This document shows, one piece after another, positions 34,643 through 44,145 of a stretch of 64,000 bases of DNA. The DNA is from Novosphingobium sp. (GTDB taxonomy: Bacteria > Pseudomonadota > Alphaproteobacteria > Sphingomonadales > Sphingomonadaceae), in NCBI GenBank assembly GCA_017745295.1, contig JAGHZR010000018.1, positions 1-64,000 of the forward strand. Reading direction: 5' to 3'. The notes under the pieces are model-generated. The model searched no databases and was not told where the DNA came from. It saw only the letters and a program-made list of their open reading frames with translations. Position numbers and translations under genes: made by a program. How positions within the stretch are numbered: position 1 is the first letter of the stretch; every line of letters starts with the position of its first letter.

Positions 34643-35077
34643 TCAGCTGAAGATGCTCTCGTCGTCCGCTGCCACGTCGCCCTTGCGGGCGAACCAGGCC
34701 TTGGCGTCGGGGCGGAACAGGAACACCACCGCGACGATCTGAAGCGCTGTGATGACCACCACGGCACCCGTGCCCAACAGCCCGCGCCCGGCCAGCGCCG
34801 GAAGAGTGGGAATCGTCATGAGCACACCCGCGACGGTCAGCACTGTCAGGATCCACTTCGCCACGTTGCTGGCATTGCGGGAGATGAAGAACCACAGCAG
34901 CAGGATCAGCGCGAAGCTGAACACCTGAGCGCCGACCAAGAAGCCCAGCCCCAGACCGGAACTCGCGATCCTCGGATCGGACAACGTATCCTGCATCGAA
35001 AGGGCGGAATTTATCACCGCCAGCACCAGAGAGCCGAGATAGAAGCGGTCGAACTGAACGATGGAATTCGGACGCAC
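34643..35077 (-). CDS. Four-helix integral membrane protein, unknown function
   Basis: 144 residues, about four transmembrane segments (YLGSLVLAVINSALSM, LGFLVGAQVFSFALILLLWFF, WILTVLTVAGVLMTI, TGAVVVITALQIVAVVFLF) and an acidic C-terminus (GDVAADDESIFS). No family recognised. GTG start at 35077 with GGGGGA 8 nt upstream. Confidence 0.7.
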   Translation of the reverse strand: MRPNSIVQFDRFYLGSLVLAVINSALSMQDTLSDPRIASSGLGLGFLVGAQVFSFALILLLWFFISRNASNVAKWILTVLTVAGVLMTIPTLPALAGRGLLGTGAVVVITALQIVAVVFLFRPDAKAWFARKGDVAADDESIFS

Positions 35078-35157
35078 GGCGATGTCCCCCTATTGCCCCA
35101 TCCACCCTGACAGGGTCGACGGAACATGACGGAGTGCTGCCGTGTTCGCAACCGCTT

Positions 35158-36018
35158 CTAAAGCGGCGAGAAATCCAGCCCGATATCGGCGGCGGGCGCG
35201 CTTTGGGTAAGGCGGCCGACGGAAACGTAAGTCACGCCCGAGGCGGCGATCGCGCCAATGGTGGAGAGGTTCACCCCGCCCGAGGCCTCGGTCGGCACGC
35301 GGCCTGCGACCAGCGCCACGGCCTCGCGCAGCCTGTCCGGTCCCATGTTGTCGAGCAGCAGGTGATGCGCCCCGGCGGCGATGGCCGGTTCGATCTGGTC
35401 GAGGTGATCGACCTCGCAAATGATCTGCGCCACGCCCGCCGCCCTTGCGCGGGCCACCGCCGGGCCGACGCCGCCCGCGACGAGGACGTGGTTGTCCTTG
35501 ATCATCGCCGCGTCCCAAAGGCCCATGCGGTGGTTGCGGGCACCGCCCATGCGGGTCGCGTACTTTTCGAGGTGGCGCAGGCCGGGAATGGTCTTGCGGG
35601 TGTCCAGAAGCGTGGCGTGCCCTGCCATGGCGTCCACATAGTCGCGAGTCATCGTCGCGATGCCGGAGAGGTGCTGGACGGTGTTGAGCGCGCTGCGCTC
35701 GCCGGTCAGCATGGCGCGGGCATTGCCGGTGAGGCGCATGAGCTTAGTGCCCGGTTGGGCGCTGGCGCCTTCCTCGACGAGGATTTCGATCTCCATCGCC
35801 GGGTCGAGCTTGCGGAAGAAGGCGGCGGCGATCGGCAGTCCGGCGACGGTGATCGCATCGCGCGAATCCATCACCCCGGAGAACCGCGCGTCAGCCTCGA
35901 TCACGCTTTCGGAGGTCACGTCATGGCCGCCACCCGGCAGGCCCACGCCGAGGTCCTCGGCCAGTGTTACATCGACGAAAGTGGCGAGGTCGAAACCGGG
36001 GATCGCGAATGTGCTCAT
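35158..36018 (-). CDS. nadC: Nicotinate-nucleotide pyrophosphorylase (carboxylating)
   Basis: A 286-residue NadC that converts quinolinate and PRPP to nicotinate mononucleotide in NAD synthesis. Conserved: EDLGVGLPGGGHDVTSE at the N-terminus, LDTRKTIPGLRHLEKYA, GGARNHRMGLWDAAMIKDNH, and the C-terminal EASGGVNLSTIGAIAASGV. No nadA or nadB is nearby. Confidence 0.95.
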   Translation of the reverse strand: MSTFAIPGFDLATFVDVTLAEDLGVGLPGGGHDVTSESVIEADARFSGVMDSRDAITVAGLPIAAAFFRKLDPAMEIEILVEEGASAQPGTKLMRLTGNARAMLTGERSALNTVQHLSGIATMTRDYVDAMAGHATLLDTRKTIPGLRHLEKYATRMGGARNHRMGLWDAAMIKDNHVLVAGGVGPAVARARAAGVAQIICEVDHLDQIEPAIAAGAHHLLLDNMGPDRLREAVALVAGRVPTEASGGVNLSTIGAIAASGVTYVSVGRLTQSAPAADIGLDFSPL

Positions 36019-36068
36019 GGCCCGCGTCTTTCGCGCGATCCGTGGGCAAAGTCGAGGGCCTGTATGGG

Positions 36069-36170
36069 CTTCGACAAGCTCAGCCTGAGCGGGTGTGGGT
36101 TAAAGCCGAACGGCTAGGGTGAGCGGAAAGGGGTTACGCCCTGCCCCGCTCACCCTGAGCCTGTCTAAGG
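36069..36170. repeat. Palindromic repeat region
   Basis: CTTCGACAAGCTCAGCCTGA (36069-36088) is complementary to CACCCTGAGCCTGTCTAAGG-type sequence at 36146-36170, with an internal AGGGTGAGCGG near 36116. A typical intergenic repeat with mismatches; it separates nadC from the response regulator gene. Confidence 0.5.
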
Positions 36171-36172
36171 GA

Positions 36173-36970
36173 TCAGTGGACGAAGCGGGCGATCACGTCG
36201 CGGTAGGAGCGGCTGACCTTAACCTGCGCACCCGAATCGAGCACCAGGAAGCATTCGCCGTTGGTGTGCGGCTTGACCTGGCGGACCTGGTTGAGATTGA
36301 CGATGGTCGAACGGTGGACGCGCTGGAACACGCGCGGGTCGAGGCGGCGTTCGAGATCCTTCATCGTCTCGCGCAGGATCAGCGAGTTGTCGGCGGTGCG
36401 GATGCACATGTAGTCGCCGGCAGCTTCGATATGCTCGATCGAATCGACGTCGATGCGGAAGATCTGGCCGCGATCCTTGATATTGATGAGTTTTTCGTAG
36501 CGGTCCGCATTGGGATCGCTTTCTTCCGGAATGTGCTCGATCGCGTCGGGGGCCACTTCGGCCAGCACCGTCTTGAGCTTTTCCGCCTCGTCCGACGAGC
36601 GCTTTTCGGCTAGGCGCTGGCGCACGCGGGCGAGCGTGTCGTCAAGCTTGGTCTCGTCCACCGGCTTCATCAGGTAGTTCACCGCGTTTGCCTCGAAGGC
36701 GCGGACGGCGTGTTCCTGATAGGCGGTGACGAAAACGAAGAGCGGCGGCTCGATCTCCATCACGCCCTTGACCACCGAGAAGCCGTCGAAACCGGGCATC
36801 TGGATGTCGAGGAAGACGAGATCGGGCTTTTCCGTCTTGATCTTGCGGATGGCCTCGCGGCCGTTCGAGCAGGTATCGATGATCTCGACATCCGGATACT
36901 TCTCCAGACGAAGCTGAAGGCCCTGGATGGCGAGTTTCTCGTCGTCGACGAGGATGGTGCGAATGGTCAT
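36173..36970 (-). CDS. LytTR-family response regulator
   Basis: 265 residues: receiver domain with D9/D10, phospho-acceptor D55 (VFLDIQMPG) and K102 (YLMKPVDE); a linker; and a LytTR DNA-binding domain from about residue 160 (INIKDRGQIFRIDVDSIEHI, later FQRVHRSTIVNLNQV). LytT/AlgR-type activator paired with the histidine kinase gene 46 bp upstream in the same unit. Target genes unknown. Confidence 0.92.
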   Translation of the reverse strand: MTIRTILVDDEKLAIQGLQLRLEKYPDVEIIDTCSNGREAIRKIKTEKPDLVFLDIQMPGFDGFSVVKGVMEIEPPLFVFVTAYQEHAVRAFEANAVNYLMKPVDETKLDDTLARVRQRLAEKRSSDEAEKLKTVLAEVAPDAIEHIPEESDPNADRYEKLINIKDRGQIFRIDVDSIEHIEAAGDYMCIRTADNSLILRETMKDLERRLDPRVFQRVHRSTIVNLNQVRQVKPHTNGECFLVLDSGAQVKVSRSYRDVIARFVH

Positions 36971-37016
36971 CAGTTACGTTCTCCGGCCCGGCTAACGCTT
37001 GTGGGCCAAATATGTT

Positions 37017-38180
37017 TCATCGCGCGGCGAAAACAGGCTGCCGCGGCTGCTCGATCATGTCTTCCGGGGTGGGTTGGCGTTCTGCGGGGAGTTCGATGAG
37101 CACGGCGAAACCGCCTTCGATCGGCTCGATCGTCTCAAACCGGTGATGCTCGCCATAGGCCTGGGAAAGACGGTCGCGGATATTTGCCAGGCCGACGCCA
37201 GTGGAGACCGGCTCCCCTCCATCGTAAGTCATGCCCGACAACCTGTTGTCGGTCGTCGGACTTTGCAAGCCCGGCCCGGTGTCCGAGACGGTGATGCGAA
37301 GCATCGGCCCGACGAGTTGCGTGACGATGGTGATCTCCGCCCCGGATTCCTGCGGAGTCACGGCATATTTGATCGAGTTTTCGACCAGGGGCTGGAGCAA
37401 CAGCGAGGGCAGCAGGCAGGTCTCGGTTTCCGGGTCGATGTTGAAGGTGGTGCGCAGGCGTTCCTCGAATCGCATCAGTTCGATGTCGAGGTAGAGCTTC
37501 AGCGTCTCCACTTCCGTCGCCACCGTCACGCGGGCCGAGGGCTTGTTGATGAGGGTATAGCGCAGGAACGACGACAGGCGGCTGAGCATCGCATTGGCCG
37601 GCTCGGTCTGCTTGAGCAGCACCAGCGTCGAGATCGAGTTCAGCGTATTGAACAGGAAGTGCGGGTTGAGCTGGTAGCGCAGCATGGCCAGCTGGGCCTG
37701 CGTCGCCTGATTCTCCAGCCGGATCATCTGGTCGTTCTGCTCTTCCACCTGGAGGTAGAAGTTGATCGCGTAATAGAGCGCCGACCAGGCCCCCAGCAGG
37801 GTCGCATCGAGATAGAAGATGCCGAGGAACAGCTGCGTGAAGCTGGAATCGCTGTCCGTGCGGTAGAGCGAGACCACCCAGGCATCGATGAAGGCGTGAA
37901 GCCCCACCGCGAAAGGCAGGATCAGCGCCGTCACGCCCCAGGTTATCAGCGCCCGCTTGGTAATCAGCGAACGGTAGACGACCGAAAGCACCAGCGAGAT
38001 CGAGAAGCCGGTGACGGTGGCGATCAGCACCAGCACCAGCGAGGACAAGGGCTGGGCATTGGCGATCGTCGACATGGTGCGAAGCAACATCGCACCGCTC
38101 CAACCGACGAACTGAAGGCGCCAGAAGGCCTTGTCCTTGTTGGCAAAGAACGGAATGGGCTGGATCGGCAGGACGCTCAT
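37017..38180 (-). CDS. LytS-type sensor histidine kinase
   Basis: 387 residues: N-terminal region with 4-5 membrane helices, a short coiled coil (VEEQNDQMIRLENQATQAQL), and a His_kinase domain with H174 in QLNPHFLFNTLNSI, then an HATPase region (GLQSPTTDNRLSGM and GLANIRDRL). No extracellular sensor domain is seen, so the signal is probably membrane-derived. Partner of the response regulator just downstream. Confidence 0.9.
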   Translation of the reverse strand: MSVLPIQPIPFFANKDKAFWRLQFVGWSGAMLLRTMSTIANAQPLSSLVLVLIATVTGFSISLVLSVVYRSLITKRALITWGVTALILPFAVGLHAFIDAWVVSLYRTDSDSSFTQLFLGIFYLDATLLGAWSALYYAINFYLQVEEQNDQMIRLENQATQAQLAMLRYQLNPHFLFNTLNSISTLVLLKQTEPANAMLSRLSSFLRYTLINKPSARVTVATEVETLKLYLDIELMRFEERLRTTFNIDPETETCLLPSLLLQPLVENSIKYAVTPQESGAEITIVTQLVGPMLRITVSDTGPGLQSPTTDNRLSGMTYDGGEPVSTGVGLANIRDRLSQAYGEHHRFETIEPIEGGFAVLIELPAERQPTPEDMIEQPRQPVFAAR

Positions 38181-38245
38181 GAGCGCTTCCTAGCCGAATT
38201 CTTACCGAAGCGGAAACTCTCGAAAACGGCGCGCCTCCGTTGCCA

Positions 38246-38956
38246 TCAGCTCTTTTTGTCGCCGTCTCTCGCTTCGGCGATGGCCTGCGACAGCTGATCG
38301 ACGCCGACTGCGCCCGAAATCAGCCTTTCGCCCGCCACCCAACTCGGCGTACCGCCGAATCCGAGCCTTCCGGCGATTTCCAGATTGCGCGACAGTTCCT
38401 GCTCCACCGCCGGCCCTGCCGCGACCTTGCGGGCACGCTCCATGTCGAGACCGGCCTTCTGCGCGGCGGCATCGATGCTCTGGCCATCGACCTGGCCCAT
38501 GGCGAACATCGCGTCGTGGAACTGCGGGAACTTGCCCTGCTCGGCAGCGGCCAGCGCCATCTTGGCGGCGGCGGGACTTTCCGGGCCGATGATCGGCAAT
38601 TCGCGCACGACGATGCGGAGGTCCGGGTTGCTCTTCAGCAGCTGCGCCACGTCCGGCAGGCTGCGGCGGCAATAGCCGCAGGCATAGTCGCTGAATTCGA
38701 CCAGCGTGACCTTGCCGTTCGGATTGCCCAGCACCGCGCCGGGGAACGGCGTCTCCACGTTCTGGCGCACGCCGGAAAGCTGCTGGCTGGCCTGCTTGCG
38801 CTGGAGGTTGTCCATCGCCTGGGGCAGGATCTCGGGATGTTCGAGGATGTAATCGTGCACGACCTTCTCGACCGCGACGCGGCCGCCGAACCAGCCGCCC
38901 ACGCCGACCAGAGCGACGCAACCGGCGATCACTGCGAACTTCGTGCCATTACCCAT
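38246..38956 (-). CDS. DsbA family thioredoxin-like protein
   Basis: 236 residues with a signal or anchor (FAVIAGCVALVGVGGWFGG), a helical spacer, and a DsbA thioredoxin fold with the redox pair C93-G-Y-C96 (YACGYCRRSL) and the cis-Pro region GGTPSWV. It should oxidise or isomerise thiols in the periplasm. Stop of the M48 protease gene is 75 bp upstream on the same strand; they form one unit, possibly for envelope protein quality. Confidence 0.88.
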   Translation of the reverse strand: MGNGTKFAVIAGCVALVGVGGWFGGRVAVEKVVHDYILEHPEILPQAMDNLQRKQASQQLSGVRQNVETPFPGAVLGNPNGKVTLVEFSDYACGYCRRSLPDVAQLLKSNPDLRIVVRELPIIGPESPAAAKMALAAAEQGKFPQFHDAMFAMGQVDGQSIDAAAQKAGLDMERARKVAAGPAVEQELSRNLEIAGRLGFGGTPSWVAGERLISGAVGVDQLSQAIAEARDGDKKS

Positions 38957-39031
38957 CGTCGTCGAAAATCCCGTAGTGTGTGAATCCCGCCCTTAGCCGA
39001 GCAGGGGACCGGCGGCCATAGCCGCTGGCGT

Positions 39032-40387
39032 TCAGCGCTTCTTGCGTTCCAGCGCGGCGCGCGCCTGCATCTCGATATCCTGTGCCCGCAGCCAGTCGGG
39101 CGAGTTGCTCGGCAGCCCCGCTTCGGCGGCATGCGCGCTGCGCAGCGCGGCGTCCATCTGGCCGGTCAGCGACTGCTGCTCGGCGCTGGCCAGACGCGCG
39201 CGGGGCATATCGCCATTGGCGGCGTAGATCGTGCCGAGCTGATACCAGGCGAAGGGATTCTCCCGGTCGCGGGCGACCGCGTTCTTCAGCACCGTCTGCG
39301 CCTCGGCGAAATGGGTGGGGTCCTCGGTGGCGATCAGGGCGTGGCCGAACAGCGTGGCGATCAGCGGCTGGTAGCCGGTCAGTTCGGTCGCCTTGCGCAG
39401 CGGCACCAGCGCTTCCGCCGCCTGCCCCGCCTCCAGCAGGATCTGGCCCTTGAGTTCGAGGAAATAGGGGTCGTTCGCATCGACCATCAGCAGGGCCTCG
39501 GTCTCGGCCCGCGCGCGGTCCAGCTGCGACTGGCGGTGATAGGCATAGGCGCGGGCATAGTGGGCGGGCACCGAATTGTCGGTCTCGGGATAGACCCGCA
39601 ACACGTCGCGCGGCTCGGCCAGATAGCCGAACAGCTTGGCCTTGATCCGCACGAAGCGCTGCTGGATCTTCGGATCGTCCGGCCGGGTCCAGGCCGGGTC
39701 CTTCTCGTAGACGTCCTGAAGCGTCTGGATGCGGTCGCCGGTCAGCGGGTGGGTGGAATAGAACTCGTCCCCGCTCTGCGGCCGGTAGCCGTAGCGGAAT
39801 TCGAGGTTCTGGAGCTTCTTGAAGAACTCCACCGAACCGCGACCGCTGATTCCGGCCGTGGAAAGGTACTGGGCACCGGCAGCGTCGGCGGAGGCCTCCT
39901 GCGAGCGGTTATAGGCCAGGTACTTGCCCATGGCGGCCTGCTGCCCGGCCATGATAACGCCCAGCGCCGCCTCTCCCCCGCCCGCAGCGGCGGCAGCAGC
40001 GCCAAGCAGCAGCGAGAGGATCGAGATGTTGGTGGCCGGCTGCGCGCCCTGATTCAGAACGGCATGGCCGCCGGTGACGTGACCCAGTTCGTGCGCGATC
40101 ACGCCCTGCACTTCGGCAGCGGTATCGGCCTGGTTGATGAGGCCGCTGTTGACGTAGACCGCCTGCCCGCCCGCCACGAAGGCATTGACCGAAGAGTCGT
40201 TGATCAGGACGATATCGACGTGATTGGGATTGAGGCCCGCCGCCGTGATCAGCGGCTTGGCCATGTCCTTGAGCAGGGCCTCAGTCTCGGCATCGCGCAG
40301 GATCGACTGCGCGCTGGCCGGTGCGGCGGACCAGCCGAGCAGCGCCAGGATGCTCAGGAAAAGTGCGGCAATTCGCGCGAAAGGCAT
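39032..40387 (-). CDS. M48 family metalloprotease with TPR repeats
   Basis: 451 residues; signal peptide ending APASAQ; M48 peptidase with HEXXH at H99-E100-L-G-H103 (GVIAHELGHVTGG) and a later zinc ligand in the EASADAAGAQYL segment; then TPR-like repeats to the C-terminus. Resembles BepA/YfgC, which handle misfolded outer-membrane proteins in the periplasm. Start at 40387; a longer reading to 40696 has no signal peptide. Confidence 0.9.
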   Translation of the reverse strand: MPFARIAALFLSILALLGWSAAPASAQSILRDAETEALLKDMAKPLITAAGLNPNHVDIVLINDSSVNAFVAGGQAVYVNSGLINQADTAAEVQGVIAHELGHVTGGHAVLNQGAQPATNISILSLLLGAAAAAAGGGEAALGVIMAGQQAAMGKYLAYNRSQEASADAAGAQYLSTAGISGRGSVEFFKKLQNLEFRYGYRPQSGDEFYSTHPLTGDRIQTLQDVYEKDPAWTRPDDPKIQQRFVRIKAKLFGYLAEPRDVLRVYPETDNSVPAHYARAYAYHRQSQLDRARAETEALLMVDANDPYFLELKGQILLEAGQAAEALVPLRKATELTGYQPLIATLFGHALIATEDPTHFAEAQTVLKNAVARDRENPFAWYQLGTIYAANGDMPRARLASAEQQSLTGQMDAALRSAHAAEAGLPSNSPDWLRAQDIEMQARAALERKKR

Positions 40388-40496
40388 GCTCTTTCTTGGG
40401 GCCTCCGGGCCTGAACCGGCGCTGAAGACAACCGGGTTGCAGAAGGCTTGCCAGCCTAGCGGCGGCGCATTCTCTGGCAAGAGTGCTCGCTCAAGC

Positions 40497-41306
40497 TCAG
40501 GCCAGCAGGCGCCGCGCCGCGCGGTCGAGCAGGGCTTCGTCGTCCGCCACTTCGCCCAGCAATACCAGTTCGCCCGCCTCGTTGCGCCGCGCGACCAGCA
40601 CGGTGAATTCGCCCGAGCGGCCAAGCTCGTCCGGATTGCGGGGCGGCAGCGCACGCAGGGCCTCTGCGGTTGCGGGCAGGCCGTCGGCCGGGCCATCCGC
40701 CCATTCGGTGAGCAGCGCGGATTCGCGCGGCAGCAGAGGACGGTCGAGCGGAGCGGGATCGTCCTGCGAAACCGGCTCGGTGGCGGCAGAGGCGCCCTGC
40801 TCCTTCCAGTTGATGACTCCGTAGATGCAATCGATCGCCACCTGATCGCGCGAGAAGGGCAGCAGGATGCCGCGATAGAGAATCGTCGCGCCGTGCCGGT
40901 TCACGAATTCCGCCTCGAACCCGACCGGGGCCTGATTCGCCAGGATCTGCATATAGTGGTCGGTGATGCGCGACAGCAGCGAGCGGCTGGGCACGTCGTC
41001 CAGCCGGTGGATCGCTCCCGCCGCGCCGCATTCCTCGGCCAGCGCCGCGCCGAGCCAGACGATCGCCGGGTTCTCCACCCCGCCCGAGAAGTCGAGCAGC
41101 ACGCCGTGTGGGCCGAAATCGGGCAGGCTGGCGGGATCGAGATCGGCGGCATCGGGGAAGGCCCGGTCGCCCAGCAGGCTCGCCCAGAAATTGTAGGCGC
41201 GCACCTGCATGCGGCGCTCCGCCCCGGCTGCGGGATTTGCGCCATCCGCCGGGGACTGCAAGCCCGCGCCGTGCCTGTCGGTAATGTCGCCGCCCACCCT
41301 GTCCAT
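40497..41306 (-). CDS. PAS domain-containing protein (PAS_5 type)
   Basis: 269 residues. The middle part matches PAS_5 proteins: YNFWASLLGDRAFPDAADLD, then DFGPHGVLLDF, LSRITDHYMQIL and AIDCIYGVINWKE. No output domain is seen, so it may be a sensor or adaptor protein. Start chosen at ATG 41306; a GTG three codons earlier (41315) is possible. C-terminal region (about 180-269) is Ala/Leu-rich and unassigned. Confidence 0.7.
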   Translation of the reverse strand: MDRVGGDITDRHGAGLQSPADGANPAAGAERRMQVRAYNFWASLLGDRAFPDAADLDPASLPDFGPHGVLLDFSGGVENPAIVWLGAALAEECGAAGAIHRLDDVPSRSLLSRITDHYMQILANQAPVGFEAEFVNRHGATILYRGILLPFSRDQVAIDCIYGVINWKEQGASAATEPVSQDDPAPLDRPLLPRESALLTEWADGPADGLPATAEALRALPPRNPDELGRSGEFTVLVARRNEAGELVLLGEVADDEALLDRAARRLLA

Positions 41307-41395
41307 CGCTATCACCGCTGATCGCCATCCCCGCTAATCGTCGTCCGCTTGTGACGACGCAGGGTGAAATAATATTTAAGCCCGGCTACTTCCGG

Positions 41396-41884
41396 TCACA
41401 GCAGATAGCGCATCCGGATCGTCATGCGGGTGTTTTCGGCGCCGACGTCGAAGGCGGCCTTGTCGAAGCGCGGCGGCCCCATCCGCACCGGCGCATCGCG
41501 GGAGAAGCCGAAGCCCTCGCGGGGAATCATCAGGGCGGTGTCGAGCTTGCCGTTGCCGTTCTCGTCGTGAATCAGCGAGATGGCGTAGCGTCCTTCCGGG
41601 ACCCGCCCGAAATCGAGCCTTATCTCACCGCTGACCGGAACCGTCAGCTTGCGCGCCTGCGGGTCCTTGTCGCAGTTCGGAAATGTCCGCGCGTCGGTGG
41701 TGAGACAGGCGAGGATCTGCCCCTTCTGCGAGCGCAGGCCGGTGATGGAGGCGATCACGTCCGACTGCGGCCCGGTCGCGCCCAGTGTCAGCGGCGCGGC
41801 AAGCAGCAAGGTCAGGGCGCCGAAACGCCCCGGTCGGTGCCGCAGAGATGATCCCAGAACCGGAAGTAGAGGCCGTAGTTGCAT
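41396..41884 (-). CDS. DUF2141 secreted protein
   Basis: 162 residues with a signal peptide (ALTLLLAAPLTLGATG) and a DUF2141 domain: GRYAISLIHDENGNGKLDT and PREGFGF. The repeated Asp/Asn suggests a calcium-type turn. Function unknown. Its first 73 bp overlap the sterol desaturase gene in another frame, so translational coupling is likely, or the true start is a non-ATG codon further in. Confidence 0.8.
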   Translation of the reverse strand: MQLRPLLPVLGSSLRHRPGRFGALTLLLAAPLTLGATGPQSDVIASITGLRSQKGQILACLTTDARTFPNCDKDPQARKLTVPVSGEIRLDFGRVPEGRYAISLIHDENGNGKLDTALMIPREGFGFSRDAPVRMGPPRFDKAAFDVGAENTRMTIRMRYLL

Positions 41885-42546
41885 CGGTATAGCTCATGAT
41901 GGCGGTGATGGTGGCTGGCGGTAATCAGCCAATGCCCCAGACGCGAGTGGACGAGGCGGGTGGGAAACATCTCCCAGCCCATGTGATTGGCGATTCCCAT
42001 GACCGTCATGATGGTCAGGACCAGCCCCAGCACGCCGACATGGATCGGCACGAGGAACACCAGCGCCGGCACGACGACGGCGCCGGTCACCGCTTCGAGC
42101 GGGTGAAAGCTCATCGCCGCCCAGGCCGTGGGTGGGCGGCTGGCGTGGTGGACCGCATGCATCAGGCGGAACACGCGGGGGCGGTGCATCCAGCGGTGGG
42201 TCCAGTAGAACCAGGTATCGTGCAGGAACAGGTAGAGGAACAGCGAGACCGGCATCCACCATAGCGGCCATGCCATCGGATCGCTGTAGATCAGCGTCCA
42301 GCCATGCGCCTGCCAGCCCCAGGCGACCACGCCCGCCGGAATGCCGTAGATCGCCGAGGATGCCAGCGACCAGCCGATCTCGCCGCGAATCTGGCGGTCC
42401 ATGCCTTTGTACAGCCCCGGCCTCGCCCGCGCGGTGATCCACGCGAAGAGTCCCGAGGTGCCGAGATAGCGCAGGCCGACGATCGCCGTCATCGTGACGG
42501 CAGAAACGCAGAGCGCCCACAGACCGGGACCGGAAATCGAGGACAT
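41812..42546 (-). CDS. Sterol desaturase / fatty acid hydroxylase superfamily protein
   Basis: 244 residues, 4-5 membrane helices and the three histidine boxes for a di-iron site: H109...H117...H121 (HDTWFYWTHRWMH), H130-x2-HH (HAVHHAS), and HHHRHH at 212-217. It probably hydroxylates or desaturates a lipid, carotenoid or sterol-like ring. It is 43 bp after the CDF gene and overlaps DUF2141. Confidence 0.85.
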   Translation of the reverse strand: MSSISGPGLWALCVSAVTMTAIVGLRYLGTSGLFAWITARARPGLYKGMDRQIRGEIGWSLASSAIYGIPAGVVAWGWQAHGWTLIYSDPMAWPLWWMPVSLFLYLFLHDTWFYWTHRWMHRPRVFRLMHAVHHASRPPTAWAAMSFHPLEAVTGAVVVPALVFLVPIHVGVLGLVLTIMTVMGIANHMGWEMFPTRLVHSRLGHWLITASHHHRHHELYRCNYGLYFRFWDHLCGTDRGVSAP

Positions 42547-42589
42547 CTCGGGGGTTATGCTCCGGTATGGGCCTTATGGCCAGAGGGTC

Positions 42590-43519
42590 TCAATCCAGCG
42601 AGACCCGGATCGGCGGCAGCACATCCAGCCCCGCCGCGCCGGCCTCGTCGACCAGCCCTTCGGGATCGGGGTGAATCAGGATTTCGGTATCGGGAAACTC
42701 CGTCGCGAGCCGGTGCTCCAGTTCGTCCATCACCCGGTGGGCCTCGCGCACGGTCATCTCGGGATCGACCCAGACGTGAAACTGCACGAAGTCGCGATTG
42801 CCCGAGGTGCGGGTGCGCATGTCGTGGACGCCGGTAATGTCGGGATGGCGCGCGAGTACCTGGAGGAAGCGGTCCTTCTTCTCCTCCGGCCACTCGTGGT
42901 CCATCAACTGGTCGAGCACGTCCTGCGAGGCATTCCAGGCGCCCCAGCCCAGCCAGGCGGCGATGCCGAGGCCGAACAGCGGGTCCGCGCCCTTCAGCCC
43001 GGCATATTGGTCCAGCACCAGCGCCGCGATCACCGCCACGTTGAGCAGGAGGTCCGACTGGTAATGAACGCTGTCGGTCTGGATGGCGATGCTGCCGGTC
43101 TTGCGGATGACATGGCGCTGCCAGGCGACCAGCGCCAGAGTCACCACGATCGCCACGGCCGACACGGCAATGCCGCTCTCGGCACTCTCCACCCGGCTTT
43201 CGGCGAGGAATTCCTCCACCGCACGGCTGGCGATGGCCAGCGCCGAGATCGAGATCAGCACGATCTGGAACATCGCCGCGATCGCCTCGGCCTTGCCGTG
43301 ACCGAAGCGGTGCTTGTCGTCCGCCGGCTGCGCGGCGATCCAGACGCCGAGCAGGGTGGCGATGCTGGCAACGAGATCGAGCGTGGTGTCGGCCAGGCTG
43401 CCGAGCATCGCCGTCGATCCGGTGGACCAGGCCGCCCAGCCCTTCAGGCCGAGCAGCAGCACCGCCACGCCGATACTGGCGAAAGCGGCGCTGCGGGTGA
43501 GATGGGCGTGTTCGTGCAA
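42590..43519 (-). CDS. Cation diffusion facilitator (CDF) family transporter
   Basis: 309 residues, six membrane helices. Metal site residues are in SLADTTLDL (helix 2) and HYQSDLLLN (helix 5), with HRFGHGKAE in the loop. The C-terminal cytoplasmic domain ends with VDPEMTVREAHRVMDELE and an MHP motif-like HPDPEG. FieF/CzcD-type export of Zn2+, Fe2+ or similar ions. pdxH stops only 8 bp upstream. Confidence 0.9.
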   Translation of the reverse strand: MHEHAHLTRSAAFASIGVAVLLLGLKGWAAWSTGSTAMLGSLADTTLDLVASIATLLGVWIAAQPADDKHRFGHGKAEAIAAMFQIVLISISALAIASRAVEEFLAESRVESAESGIAVSAVAIVVTLALVAWQRHVIRKTGSIAIQTDSVHYQSDLLLNVAVIAALVLDQYAGLKGADPLFGLGIAAWLGWGAWNASQDVLDQLMDHEWPEEKKDRFLQVLARHPDITGVHDMRTRTSGNRDFVQFHVWVDPEMTVREAHRVMDELEHRLATEFPDTEILIHPDPEGLVDEAGAAGLDVLPPIRVSLD

Positions 43520-43527
43520 GGGCGGCC

Positions 43528-44145
43528 TCAGGGATAGAGCAGCGAGCTGACCCAGCCGCCGGGGGCATCGTCATGGCGCACGAAGCGGCGGCGCTCGTGG
43601 AGGCGATAGGGCCGGTCCTGCCAGAACTCGATGGCGGCGGGCACCACGCGGTAGCCGGTCCAGTGCGCGGGACGCTCGATCTCGCCCTCGCCGAAGCGGG
43701 CGCGAACGTCCTCGTAGCGCGACAGGAAAGTCTCGCGGCTGTCGAGCGGGGCGGACTGGTCGGAGGCCACCGCGCCCAGCTGCGAATCGCGGGCGCGCGA
43801 GTGGAAATAGGCGTCGGCTTCCTCGGCGGTCACCGGCGTCAGCTTGCCCTCGATGCGGATCTGGCGGCGCAGGCTCTTCCAGTGGAACAGCAGGGCGACG
43901 TGGGGATTGGCGGCGATCTCCTGCCCCTTGCGGCTATGGCCATTGGTGTAGAACACGAAGCCTTCCGGCCCAAAGTCCTTGAGCAGGACCATGCGCACCG
44001 AGGGCAGCCCGTCCGGCGTCGCGGTGGCGAGCGCCATGGCGTTCGAATCGTTAGGTTCGGTCTCGCGCGCCTCGTCGTACCAGGCCTTGAACAGGGCGAA
44101 CGGATCGCCGTGGGGGATGACTTCGCGGGCCTGTTCAGCTTCCAT
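43528..44145 (-). CDS. pdxH: Pyridoxamine 5'-phosphate oxidase
   Basis: 205 residues. FMN-binding motifs are seen: VRMVLLKDFGPEGFVFYTN and SRKGQEIAANPHVALLFHW; the C-terminal signature is IEFWQDRPYRLHERRRF. Makes pyridoxal phosphate from PNP or PMP. First gene of a four-gene minus-strand run (pdxH-CDF-sterol desaturase-DUF2141) without obvious metabolic link. Confidence 0.94.
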   Translation of the reverse strand: MEAEQAREVIPHGDPFALFKAWYDEARETEPNDSNAMALATATPDGLPSVRMVLLKDFGPEGFVFYTNGHSRKGQEIAANPHVALLFHWKSLRRQIRIEGKLTPVTAEEADAYFHSRARDSQLGAVASDQSAPLDSRETFLSRYEDVRARFGEGEIERPAHWTGYRVVPAAIEFWQDRPYRLHERRRFVRHDDAPGGWVSSLLYP

